From contig JAFGCT010000035.1 in NCBI GenBank assembly GCA_016932505.1, positions 62,001 to 126,000 of the forward strand: DNA of 64,000 nt. The letters are read 5' to 3'. The position numbers and the translations under genes were made by a program. How positions within the stretch are numbered: position 1 is the stretch's first letter; each line of letters begins with the position of its first letter. Of the stretch, positions 26,107 through 33,588 are shown one piece after another. A model generated the notes under the pieces. That model was given only the letters and a program-made list of their open reading frames with translations. It was not told the DNA's origin and searched no databases. Source of the stretch: Candidatus Peregrinibacteria bacterium (GTDB lineage Bacteria > Patescibacteriota > Gracilibacteria > UM-FILTER-43-11).

Positions 26107-27576
26107 ATGCGTAAATTCCTTGCTTTCCTACTTGCGGTAATACTTGCTTTGGTCGTTGTAACTGGCGGTCTTTTCTATAAGCAAGAAGGTTCATTTAATG
26201 AATTCTCATTTAGTTCTGCAATCAATATTTGGAAGGATATTGTAAAAATTGATAGTAAAGTAAACGATAAGGATAAAGTTGCTATTACTGAAACAAATAT
26301 ACCCGAAATTGAAGAAAATCTTAGTTACGATGAAAGGATTGAAAAGGGAGATTATTACTTTGAAAGAGGGTTTTTATCCTTTGCGTCAAATGAATATGTT
26401 AAGGCTGCAAATATGGAGCCTAATAGAGTTGATCCATATATTAAGTTGCTAAAAACAAATTACGAGCTTGGAGATTACGCCAAGGCTCAAAAGAACGCTG
26501 AAACAATTCTTGAAAAAATCCCAAATGATTCAAACACGCTTTTTGATTTGGCTATGATTCATATAAAGCAAAGTGAATTTGAAAGCGCTTCGACAATATT
26601 AGAAAGTCTTTCTGTTGGTCAAAACGTTGACCCAAGAATTACTTATTACCGCGGTTTGTTACAGATTGTAAATGAGAACCACGACGAAGGAAAGAAGTTA
26701 ATAAGGCAAGCCTTAAGTACAAGTAAAGACCCATTACTTGATGCAGATATCGAAACTATTTTAGCAGCCTACACTGAATATGAATTTGCAAAAGCAGCTG
26801 ATGAAATATATTTATCCGAATTACTAGCTCGTTCATTTAATAAGCTAGGAGAATATGAAATGGCTATTCATAAGCTAAAAGGAATACTTAAAACTAGGAA
26901 TGATTTAAGAGATGCGTGGATATTATTTGGATTTGCTTACCTTAGTTTAGAAAAATATTACTTTGCTCAATCTGCATTTGAGCGCGCTTACGAGCTTGAT
27001 TCCGAATGGCCAACTACACAGTATTTTTTAGGACTTACTCTTGCTGAAATGGGTAGTATAGATGATGCTATTATCTACCTTAATTACGCTCTTTCAAATA
27101 ATTTTCAGCCTGAAATTGTTGTTCATCAAAAACTTGCAGATTTATATATGGAAAAGGGAGATTATACAAAGTCTGTTGAATCTTATGAAAAAGTTCTAGC
27201 ACTGAGTGATGATGATATTAATTCATTTGTCAGACCGATATGGATTTATTTGGATTACCTTAATGAACCGGATAAGGCACTTAATATTGCAGAAGTTGCC
27301 AATACAACTTTTCCAGAAAATGCCATGAGCTATAATTTGCTAGGCTGGAGTCAGATAGGTACAGAAGACTACAATGAGGCTGAAATAAATTTAAAAAAAG
27401 CTATTGAACTTGATCCAAATCTTCCTGCGGCTTATTACAATATCGCAAGATTATATGACACTCAGAATAGAAAATCTTTGGCTCTAGAAGCCTATCAAAA
27501 AGCCTATGAGCTTGATACAAACGGCAGTATAGGTAATTTAGCCGCTCAGGCATATAACGAACTACTTTCACAGTAA
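26107..27576 (+). CDS. Membrane-anchored TPR protein
   Basis: A 489-residue protein with an N-terminal membrane helix (FLAFLLAVILALVVVTGGLFY) and at least six tetratricopeptide repeats in the exterior part, recognisable by the pattern of YFERGFLSFASNEYVKAA, AWILFGFAYLSLEKYYFAQ and YNEAEINLKKAIELDPNLP. TPRs scaffold protein assemblies. No catalytic motif is visible. The following gene encodes another membrane protein only 37 bases away, so they may act together. Confidence 0.8.
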   Translation: MRKFLAFLLAVILALVVVTGGLFYKQEGSFNEFSFSSAINIWKDIVKIDSKVNDKDKVAITETNIPEIEENLSYDERIEKGDYYFERGFLSFASNEYVKAANMEPNRVDPYIKLLKTNYELGDYAKAQKNAETILEKIPNDSNTLFDLAMIHIKQSEFESASTILESLSVGQNVDPRITYYRGLLQIVNENHDEGKKLIRQALSTSKDPLLDADIETILAAYTEYEFAKAADEIYLSELLARSFNKLGEYEMAIHKLKGILKTRNDLRDAWILFGFAYLSLEKYYFAQSAFERAYELDSEWPTTQYFLGLTLAEMGSIDDAIIYLNYALSNNFQPEIVVHQKLADLYMEKGDYTKSVESYEKVLALSDDDINSFVRPIWIYLDYLNEPDKALNIAEVANTTFPENAMSYNLLGWSQIGTEDYNEAEINLKKAIELDPNLPAAYYNIARLYDTQNRKSLALEAYQKAYELDTNGSIGNLAAQAYNELLSQ

Positions 27577-27613
27577 TCTTCTATTATTCAATCACTAATT
27601 ATAAGAATTCATA

Positions 27614-28156
27614 ATGTTTAAAAAATTCAAAAAAGAAATCATATTCACAGTCATTCTGATTCTAATCGGTCAGATAGTATATGCGACCGTAAGCAAAAAA
27701 TTCACTACACCTGTATGGGAAAACAGAATTTATGCAACAACAGGTGTAATGCACGATACAAGCGATTTACACAAACTTAACGAAGCGGCTCATTACTTTG
27801 GGCAAACGATGATAGGCTGGACTAAATTTCCAAGTTTTATGAGTAGTATGTCGGATAACGTAGACTTACCGGAAGGAAGTTCAATAAATGCTCATATACA
27901 GGAACGTCAGAATATAATCTTTACAGTTACCACTCCTGAGCCTATTGAAATGAGCAAGATAATTCAAGTAAAAGATTATATACAAAAGAAGATGGACGAA
28001 TATAACGATGTAAATCGCACTAAATTTGTTCTTAGTAGTTTAGATTACGAGCAGGCTGAAATATGCAAAACATATGGCTTTGGCGCAATGGTTGCCTTAA
28101 TCGTTTCACTTGTTGTTGCCGGATGCTCACTATTTATAAGGAAGGAATTCTTCTAG
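27614..28156 (+). CDS. Two-TM membrane protein with external loop (Wzz-like topology)
   Basis: Membrane helices lie at both ends (IIFTVILILIGQIVYATV and GFGAMVALIVSLVVAGCSLFI) with about 120 external residues between, the topology of Wzz/chain-length-determinant proteins. Sequence similarity to Wzz is not evident, so only the topology is claimed. Basic residues at both tips place both ends inside. It follows the TPR gene and converges on the 28153 gene, overlapping it by 4 bases. Confidence 0.65.
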   Translation: MFKKFKKEIIFTVILILIGQIVYATVSKKFTTPVWENRIYATTGVMHDTSDLHKLNEAAHYFGQTMIGWTKFPSFMSSMSDNVDLPEGSSINAHIQERQNIIFTVTTPEPIEMSKIIQVKDYIQKKMDEYNDVNRTKFVLSSLDYEQAEICKTYGFGAMVALIVSLVVAGCSLFIRKEFF

Positions 28157-28401
28157 GCTTCGTCCAGTAAATTCTCTTTATGAATTCTCCTTACTTCCTT
28201 TATTAATCCTGATAAAAACGGACATTTACTTTTTACGCAAATTTCCAACCCACTTAAATCTACCTGCGCTTTTTTTAATGCATCTGTAATCTGGTCTCGT
28301 AATTCATCACCTTCTTCAACACCTTTTGTATAAGCGAACGTTGCTAAAGTTGTTGAATTATAAAGACAACTTTCTTTTGATCTCTTGCATGATTTTGTCA
28401 T
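28153..28401 (-). CDS. Uncharacterised Cys-containing 82-residue protein
   Basis: Not recognised. It has Cys pairs in SCKRSKESC and CVKSKCPF, a possible metal or disulfide site, and a helical end IKEVRRIHKENLLDEA. Its ATG overlaps the stop of the 28398 gene (ATGA), so the two are translationally coupled. Confidence 0.6.
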   Translation of the reverse strand: MTKSCKRSKESCLYNSTTLATFAYTKGVEEGDELRDQITDALKKAQVDLSGLEICVKSKCPFLSGLIKEVRRIHKENLLDEA

Positions 28402-29246
28402 CTTTTTTTAGGATTACCACTTACAATACTTGCCCGAACGTTTGCAATGTTTTTTGCTCTTTGTGATTCTTTATTATCCCCTGTCTGTCTTTCAGCTATT
28501 CTTACTATAATTTCCTGAAGTCTTTTAAATACATGAGGTGAATTATATATTCCACCTGCAACGCTACTAAGAACATCTCTCATTCCCGCTATGGCATTTT
28601 CAGATAGCATATTGCCCTTTCCACATTCCATTACTGCTAAATATGCTGCTGGGCATTGTTTTTTCATCATTTCAACTCCAATAGCAGTTGCAACAGCTTC
28701 TATATCAAGATTTTCAACCGCAGTTTTTGTAATTTCTTCAATTAAATCCGGTAGTATTGAATCAATTTTTGCTGATTCTGAAAGTTTTCCAGTCTTTATT
28801 AATGCTTTCAAAATGAGCTTTTTAACCGTTGCCTTTTCGTCAGCATCTGAGTCTTCATAATTCAATATAGCATTTAGTTTTTCTGAATCCATCATATATT
28901 CCTTATACACAACTAAAGCCAGATGTGCGAGTGGACCTTCACGAAACTGAAGAGTCATATCACCTCTTTCCTCAAATGCTTTTTTAATAATCCCTGTATC
29001 ATCTGGATTACCTTGAACAACTTCACTTTCACGAACATACCTCTCTAATTCAGCTCTTGGAACGGTAGCTGTTACTGCTTCACCCTCAGTATTTGGTCTA
29101 TCTACTTCGATTAAATCCTCAACAGGCTGACCACTAACAGCTTTACGACCTGTTTTAATTAGTTGTACTGTTTGATCATTTCGTTTAACTCTTTCTAAGC
29201 TTCTTGCAGCGCCATAGCTCCCATCGAATTTATTTTTATCGACCAT
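28398..29246 (-). CDS. Uncharacterised 282-residue protein
   Basis: ATG at 29244-29246 (MVDKNKFDGSYGAARSLERV) is preferred to the TTG two codons upstream. The protein looks soluble: a charged N-terminal part and a helical C-terminal half with ENLDIEAVATAIGVEMMKKQ and a basic tail. I do not recognise the family. Its 3' end overlaps the 28153 gene by 4 bases, a two-gene operon. Confidence 0.65.
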   Translation of the reverse strand: MVDKNKFDGSYGAARSLERVKRNDQTVQLIKTGRKAVSGQPVEDLIEVDRPNTEGEAVTATVPRAELERYVRESEVVQGNPDDTGIIKKAFEERGDMTLQFREGPLAHLALVVYKEYMMDSEKLNAILNYEDSDADEKATVKKLILKALIKTGKLSESAKIDSILPDLIEEITKTAVENLDIEAVATAIGVEMMKKQCPAAYLAVMECGKGNMLSENAIAGMRDVLSSVAGGIYNSPHVFKRLQEIIVRIAERQTGDNKESQRAKNIANVRASIVSGNPKKR

Positions 29247-29323
29247 AATCAAACTTTATTATTAATTAAGTACTAAAAATTAACACTTATTTAATAAAAA
29301 GTCAATTTATTTTCTGAACATAA

Positions 29324-29596
29324 TTACAAAAATACCGTATCACCATAAGGAACTTCGACCCATTTATCATCTTCATTTCTTACAGCCACTATTACCTCTT
29401 TTCCCGCTCCCCCAAATTCCTCCTGACATAAAAACATAACTTTTTTTAAACCAAGAACTCTCATAACCGAACCTCTTATTGTTGTTTGATCCATCCTTAT
29501 GATTGTAGGAAGATCCTCAATTATATCACTACCTTTTTTATGTGGTGAGTTAGGTAGTTTTAGTGTTGTTAATGTTTCTGAGCCTTCTTTTGGCAT
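29324..29596 (-). CDS. Uncharacterised 90-residue protein downstream of dut
   Basis: Small soluble protein of unknown family. The last 45 residues (GSVMRVLGLKKVMFLCQEEF and VIVAVRNEDDKWVEVPYGD) suggest a small beta barrel, but I cannot place it with a known fold. It lies 19 bases after dut on the same strand and probably shares its transcript. Confidence 0.55.
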   Translation of the reverse strand: MPKEGSETLTTLKLPNSPHKKGSDIIEDLPTIIRMDQTTIRGSVMRVLGLKKVMFLCQEEFGGAGKEVIVAVRNEDDKWVEVPYGDTVFL

Positions 29597-29615
29597 TGGA
29601 TAAATTTATAGCAAT

Positions 29616-30044
29616 TTAATCAGTACTTCCAAAACCCCCTCTACTTTCCTTGTTTATCTCATCAACTTCCTCAAAATCCATTTTATCAACTCTCATAAAT
29701 AATCCCTGAGCAATCTTTGTACCTTTTTTAATTTCTACTGTATTCTCTGTAAAATTATACACCTGAATCTTTACCTCATCTTCCGGTCCACAATAATCTT
29801 TATCGATCACCCCAATTCCATGAGGCTTAGTTAAACCATGCTTACGCGGTGTGGAACTTCTGGAAGCTACTATTAATGCGTACCCCTCAGGAACTTCTAC
29901 AATTACATTCGATGGGATAAGTACTATTTCTTTAGGCTTAATAACAGTATCAACACGAGCGAATAAATCAAATCCCACCGAACCAGCGGTTTCATAAACC
30001 GGAATCGGAAGAGATTTGTCTATACGTTTGATTTTAACTTTCAT
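29616..30044 (-). CDS. dut: dUTP diphosphatase
   Basis: Hydrolyses dUTP to dUMP, keeping uracil out of DNA. The five trimeric dUTPase motifs are present: AGSVGFDLFARVD, ASRSSTPRKHGL, GVIDKDYCGPEDEV (catalytic Asp), QGLFMRVDKM and the C-terminal GGFGSTD arm that closes over the substrate. Length 142 is typical. It follows rplA on the same strand by 14 bases, so it appears to be part of the secE-rplA transcript. Confidence 0.96.
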   Translation of the reverse strand: MKVKIKRIDKSLPIPVYETAGSVGFDLFARVDTVIKPKEIVLIPSNVIVEVPEGYALIVASRSSTPRKHGLTKPHGIGVIDKDYCGPEDEVKIQVYNFTENTVEIKKGTKIAQGLFMRVDKMDFEEVDEINKESRGGFGSTD

Positions 30045-30058
30045 GAATCGTAGCGTAC

Positions 30059-30760
30059 TTATAAGTTCTTCATAACATCTGTAGCATCAAGAGCAATTCC
30101 AGGCCCCATTGATGATGCAATGGATATTGACTTAACAAATGTACCCTTAATACCTGCTGGTTTTGATTCGCGAATTACCTTTAATACTGTTTTTAGGTTA
30201 TTTTCAAGTTGCTCTTCTTTAAAAGAAAGCTTGCCGAAAATTGTATGGATAATTCCTTCTTTGTCATTTCTGTATTCAACTCTTCCAGCTAGAAGTTCTT
30301 TAATTGTTTTTTCAACGTTATCTGTAACAGTTCCTGATTTAGGATTAGGCATAACACCTTTTTGACCAAGAATCTTAGCTACTTTTCCTAGTTTTTTCAT
30401 AGAATCCGGAGTTGCGACGATTACATCATAGTCAACTTTACCCTTTGTAAATTCTTCTATAAGATCTTCTAATCCCGCGCTAACTGCACCAGCTTCTTTA
30501 GCGGATTTAATTTTGTCGTCAGAAACAATTGCAGCGATTCTTACCTTTTTTCCTGAACCATGTGGAAGAGCTACTGTTCCTCTAATTGCTTGGTCAGCCT
30601 TTTTTGGATCGATATTAAGATTAATGTGTACTTCAGCAGTACCATCAAATTTAGTTGTTCCAGTTTCCTTTAAAAGTTTAACTGCTTCTGTGAGTTCGTA
30701 AAACTCTTTACCTTTGATTTTATCAAGGGCATTACGATAATTTTTACCTTGTTTAGGCAT
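30059..30760 (-). CDS. rplA: Large ribosomal subunit protein uL1
   Basis: Forms the L1 stalk at the E site and represses its own operon in many bacteria. The 233-residue protein shows KFDGTAEVHINLNIDPKKADQ, RGTVALPHGSGKKVRIA, the central TPDSMKKLGKVAKILGQKGVMPNPK and the C-terminal SSMGPGIALD. Normal length. It lies downstream of rplK behind a stable 19-bp hairpin; rplJ and rplL do not follow, dut does. Confidence 0.97.
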   Translation of the reverse strand: MPKQGKNYRNALDKIKGKEFYELTEAVKLLKETGTTKFDGTAEVHINLNIDPKKADQAIRGTVALPHGSGKKVRIAAIVSDDKIKSAKEAGAVSAGLEDLIEEFTKGKVDYDVIVATPDSMKKLGKVAKILGQKGVMPNPKSGTVTDNVEKTIKELLAGRVEYRNDKEGIIHTIFGKLSFKEEQLENNLKTVLKVIRESKPAGIKGTFVKSISIASSMGPGIALDATDVMKNL

Positions 30761-30824
30761 GTTATAAAATGTTGCGTGGTATTAACGGCTTTCGAGGCCT
30801 CCCACATTATATAAAACTTTAACT

Positions 30825-30872
30825 ATAACCAATACTAGTACTAGTTATAGTAATAGTACTAGTATTGGTTAT
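30825..30872 (-). promoter_or_regulatory. Perfect 19-bp hairpin between rplK and rplA
   Basis: ATAACCAATACTAGTACTA at 30825-30843 pairs with its exact complement at 30854-30872, with a 10-base loop. The outer edge covers the rplK stop codon. It has no T-run, so it may stabilise or process the mRNA rather than end it. Confidence 0.7.
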
Positions 30873-31291
30873 TCTATTGTTACCCCCATACTCCTTGCAG
30901 TACCTGCAATGATTTTCATTGCCTGATCAACATCATTTGCATTTAAGTCTTCCATCTTCTTTTCTGCAATCTCTTTAAGTTTTGCTTTAGATAGAACACC
31001 TACTTTATCCTTATGAGGTACTCCACTCCCCTTTTTTAGATTTATTGCTTTTTTTATGAGCTCCGCAGCTGGTGCGGTTTTCATAATAAAGGTGAATGAG
31101 CGGTCTTCATATACGGTAATTACTACAGGTACAACGGTATCACCCAATTCCTTGGTTTTATCGTTAAACTGAGAGCAGAAATCCTGAATATTTAAACCAT
31201 GCTGACCAAGAGCAGGACCAACTGGAGGAGCTGGATTTGCCTTTCCGGCAGGAATTTGTAATTTGATAAGCTGAATTACTTTTTTAGCCAC
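30869..31291 (-). CDS. rplK: Large ribosomal subunit protein uL11
   Basis: Binds the GTPase-associated region of 23S rRNA. Clear signatures: [35 protein letters not shown], and the C-terminal [13 protein letters not shown]. Length 140 is normal. Start is GTG at 31289-31291. The preceding gene is an unexpected membrane-protein gene instead of nusG. Confidence 0.97.
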   Translation of the reverse strand: MAKKVIQLIKLQIPAGKANPAPPVGPALGQHGLNIQDFCSQFNDKTKELGDTVVPVVITVYEDRSFTFIMKTAPAAELIKKAINLKKGSGVPHKDKVGVLSKAKLKEIAEKKMEDLNANDVDQAMKIIAGTARSMGVTIE

Positions 31292-31307
31292 GTTATAAAA
31301 AATTAAA

Positions 31308-31904
31308 TTATATTAGTAAGTCTATATCCATCAGTGCATTAATCATGCTTTTGATAGTTGTAAAATTGTTTTCATCGGCCTTGCTATATTGAAAACCGAA
31401 TATATTGTCTTTAATCTGAGAAATCAGATAACCAGTATTTGCGTTGTTAATGTCGTTATAAAAGAAACTATTATACCCATAACCATCTACTTCATTTATT
31501 TCTCCTCCTGAACTCATCTGATCTACTATTTTTAATTTCATGTTCTGATATACAAGGGCTCCCTGATTCTTTTTGCTTTGTATTTCGTATATTGTGATTG
31601 GTGCTTTTCCCTCTAATATATTCGCATATATTACTGCGTTAGCTAGATTACTTAGATCAAACTTCTCAAATAATTGTTTAGTTCTTTCTCGTTTTAAGAT
31701 TTTATAATTGAATTCAGATGGTTTGTAATCCAGAAGCTCCTGAGTAAGATTTGGATAAGGATCTTCAATTTGAGTAACTGCTGGTGCTTCAGTGGAAGAT
31801 GAATCTGCAAGCCTTAACCCATCAGGTGTATTTACGTAGTAATCACCTGCAATGAATAGCGCGATTGCTATAAAAATGATAATGAAAAGCTGAGCTTTCT
31901 TCAT
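31308..31904 (-). CDS. Single-TM exported protein between nusG and rplK
   Basis: Unrecognised 198-residue protein with one N-terminal membrane segment ([22 protein letters not shown]) and an external domain rich in Asn, Ile and Tyr. It begins two bases after nusG and ends 16 bases before rplK, so it is embedded in the transcription/translation operon. Known nusG-rplK operons place these genes next to each other. Function unknown. Confidence 0.75.
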   Translation of the reverse strand: MKKAQLFIIIFIAIALFIAGDYYVNTPDGLRLADSSSTEAPAVTQIEDPYPNLTQELLDYKPSEFNYKILKRERTKQLFEKFDLSNLANAVIYANILEGKAPITIYEIQSKKNQGALVYQNMKLKIVDQMSSGGEINEVDGYGYNSFFYNDINNANTGYLISQIKDNIFGFQYSKADENNFTTIKSMINALMDIDLLI

Positions 31905-31906
31905 AT

Positions 31907-32452
31907 TTACTTCTTTTTTACTTGAGTAAAATCAAGTTCAATTGGAGTTTCTCTATCAAAAATTGAAACAAGTACTTTAACTTTACCTTTTTCAGGGTCG
32001 ATTTTATCAATAATACCATCGTAATTAGCAAATGGACCGCTATTAATTGTTACGTGGTCACCAATACTGAAATCAATTTTATATTTAAGGTCCTCACCTC
32101 CGACTCGCTTCAACATCATTCCGATTTCTTCTGCAGTTACTGGAACTGGAATGTTACCAGAACCAACGAAACCAGTTACATTAGGAGTATTTCTTACTAC
32201 ATACCATGAATCATCAGTTACTATCATCTCTACAAGTACGTATCCAGGGAAAATTCTTTTTTTCTCTTGTACAGGCTCGCCTCTTTTGATTGCAATTTGT
32301 GTTTCTTTGGGAACTTTTACATCAAAGATAAAATCCTGCATATTCATTGCTTCAATTCTCTGTCTAAGAGCTTTTTCTACGGCATCTTCGTATCCTGAGT
32401 ATGTGTGCAGAACGTACCAATTTCGTCCTGTTCCTTTTGCTTGTTTACCCAT
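31907..32452 (-). CDS. nusG: Transcription elongation/antitermination factor NusG
   Basis: Binds RNA polymerase and links it to Rho or ribosomes. The NGN domain begins RNWYVLHTYSGYEDAVEKAL, includes KRIFPGYVLVEM and TPNVTGFVG; the C-terminal KOW domain is FSIGDHVTINSGPFANYDG. Length 181 is standard. It follows secE by nine bases, the classic order. Confidence 0.97.
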   Translation of the reverse strand: MGKQAKGTGRNWYVLHTYSGYEDAVEKALRQRIEAMNMQDFIFDVKVPKETQIAIKRGEPVQEKKRIFPGYVLVEMIVTDDSWYVVRNTPNVTGFVGSGNIPVPVTAEEIGMMLKRVGGEDLKYKIDFSIGDHVTINSGPFANYDGIIDKIDPEKGKVKVLVSIFDRETPIELDFTQVKKK

Positions 32453-32461
32453 AGTTATTAA

Positions 32462-32644
32462 TTATCTAATATTTAGTAATGCCTTGTAACCAACAGCTAG
32501 AAGCTGGTCTACAAAACCAAGAATTGCAGCTGCAACAATCATAAATATAAAAACGATTGTTGTAATGCGTATAGCCTGTTTTTTAGTTGGCCATGTAACA
32601 TTGTGCAGCTCCTGTATGCTTTCACGTATGTATTTTCTAATCAT
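32462..32644 (-). CDS. secE: Preprotein translocase subunit SecE
   Basis: Small essential SecYEG subunit. The 60-residue protein has the conserved amphipathic segment SIQELHNVTWPTKKQAIR followed by one membrane helix (ITTIVFIFMIVAAAILGFV), as in single-TM SecE. It heads the secE-nusG transcript. Upstream (32645-32760) I see no tRNA-Trp or rpmG, which often precede it. Confidence 0.93.
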   Translation of the reverse strand: MIRKYIRESIQELHNVTWPTKKQAIRITTIVFIFMIVAAAILGFVDQLLAVGYKALLNIR

Positions 32645-32784
32645 GATTATAAATGTTATTAATCAGAGTTTATGGCTTATTGCAGATGTTTTATTCACAA
32701 GCACTCCTCTGATTGCCATACCCTTAAAAAGCCGGCACCGAAATCTTATCAAATACTATGAATAAATACAAGCGGAATATTTGA

Positions 32785-32840
32785 AATTTGAGATTTGTGA
32801 TTTGAGATTCAAAAAATTAGAAAATCACAAATCTCAAATT
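32785..32840. repeat. Perfect 19-bp inverted pair of the GATTTGTGATTT repeat family
   Basis: AATTTGAGATTTGTGATTT at 32785-32803 is matched exactly by its reverse complement at 32822-32840, with an 18-base loop; further inverted copies continue to about 32855. It sits between the convergently unrelated end of the LOG-type gene and secE. Confidence 0.75.
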
Positions 32841-32852
32841 ACAAATCTCAAA

Positions 32853-33446
32853 TTAGTTCTTTTCTTTACCTGATACAACACGCTGATCTTCCGTCATCGG
32901 CGTTACATAATTATTCAGTTTATTTATAACTTTCTCTACAAGTCTTTTCGGATCTTTATCAAAAACGATGTAATCCTCTAACTGTCTATCGCAGATATTA
33001 AGTATCTCTTTAATATGATTTGAAACACCGCCTGAACCTCTTAATACTCCAATTACTTTTCCTTCATCGTATGCAACTGTAAATTCATTAAGTGTACCGA
33101 TTCCCCCACCTAAAAGGATTATCGCATCTGAGCTTCTTATATTTACAATATCACGTTCCATAAGACCCATTGCTGTATATAGGATAATATCGTAGTTCTC
33201 ACTTGGAGATTTATATTGCTCAATATGCTCTTTTGCACTAAATGCCGGTGATACACCAATTGTTAGCCCTCCTGCCATATGTGCCCCATATGCGGCTTCA
33301 TCGGGTAGACCGGGGCAGGCACCATTAACCAGTATACAGTCGTTTTTCGCAATATAATGACCTATTTCTATAGCTTTTTTTATACTTTCCTGATTTTCGA
33401 TTGTAGGTCCTTGTGCAGAACCCATTACTCCGATGCGGTATTTCAT
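32853..33446 (-). CDS. LOG-family / TIGR00725-like Rossmann protein
   Basis: The fold of lysine-decarboxylase-like LOG proteins is indicated by KYRIGVMGSAQGP at the start, LVNGACPGLPDEAAYGAHMAGG, and IILLGGGIGTLNEFTVAYDEGK, corresponding to the PGGxGTxxE signature in which Gly replaces Pro. LOG proteins release cytokinin-type bases or cleave nucleotide monophosphates; molybdenum-cofactor-carrier-like relatives share the fold, so substrate is unclear. Length 197. The final codons run into a repeat. Confidence 0.8.
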   Translation of the reverse strand: MKYRIGVMGSAQGPTIENQESIKKAIEIGHYIAKNDCILVNGACPGLPDEAAYGAHMAGGLTIGVSPAFSAKEHIEQYKSPSENYDIILYTAMGLMERDIVNIRSSDAIILLGGGIGTLNEFTVAYDEGKVIGVLRGSGGVSNHIKEILNICDRQLEDYIVFDKDPKRLVEKVINKLNNYVTPMTEDQRVVSGKEKN

Positions 33447-33588
33447 CTATTTGTATTATATGATTATCTTAATATTATATCATTAATTTTCGTTTATTTC
33501 AAGCACAATATGGCTAATGTTACCAAAAATGGAAAGTTGTAAAGTTACTATAATTAATGTAATCTAGTTTTAATAATGGTTAATAAAA

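Noticed and set aside
32645-32760. tRNA-Trp or rpmG upstream of secE
   Set aside because: No cloverleaf and no bL33 frame can be formed; bL33 is encoded at 52723.
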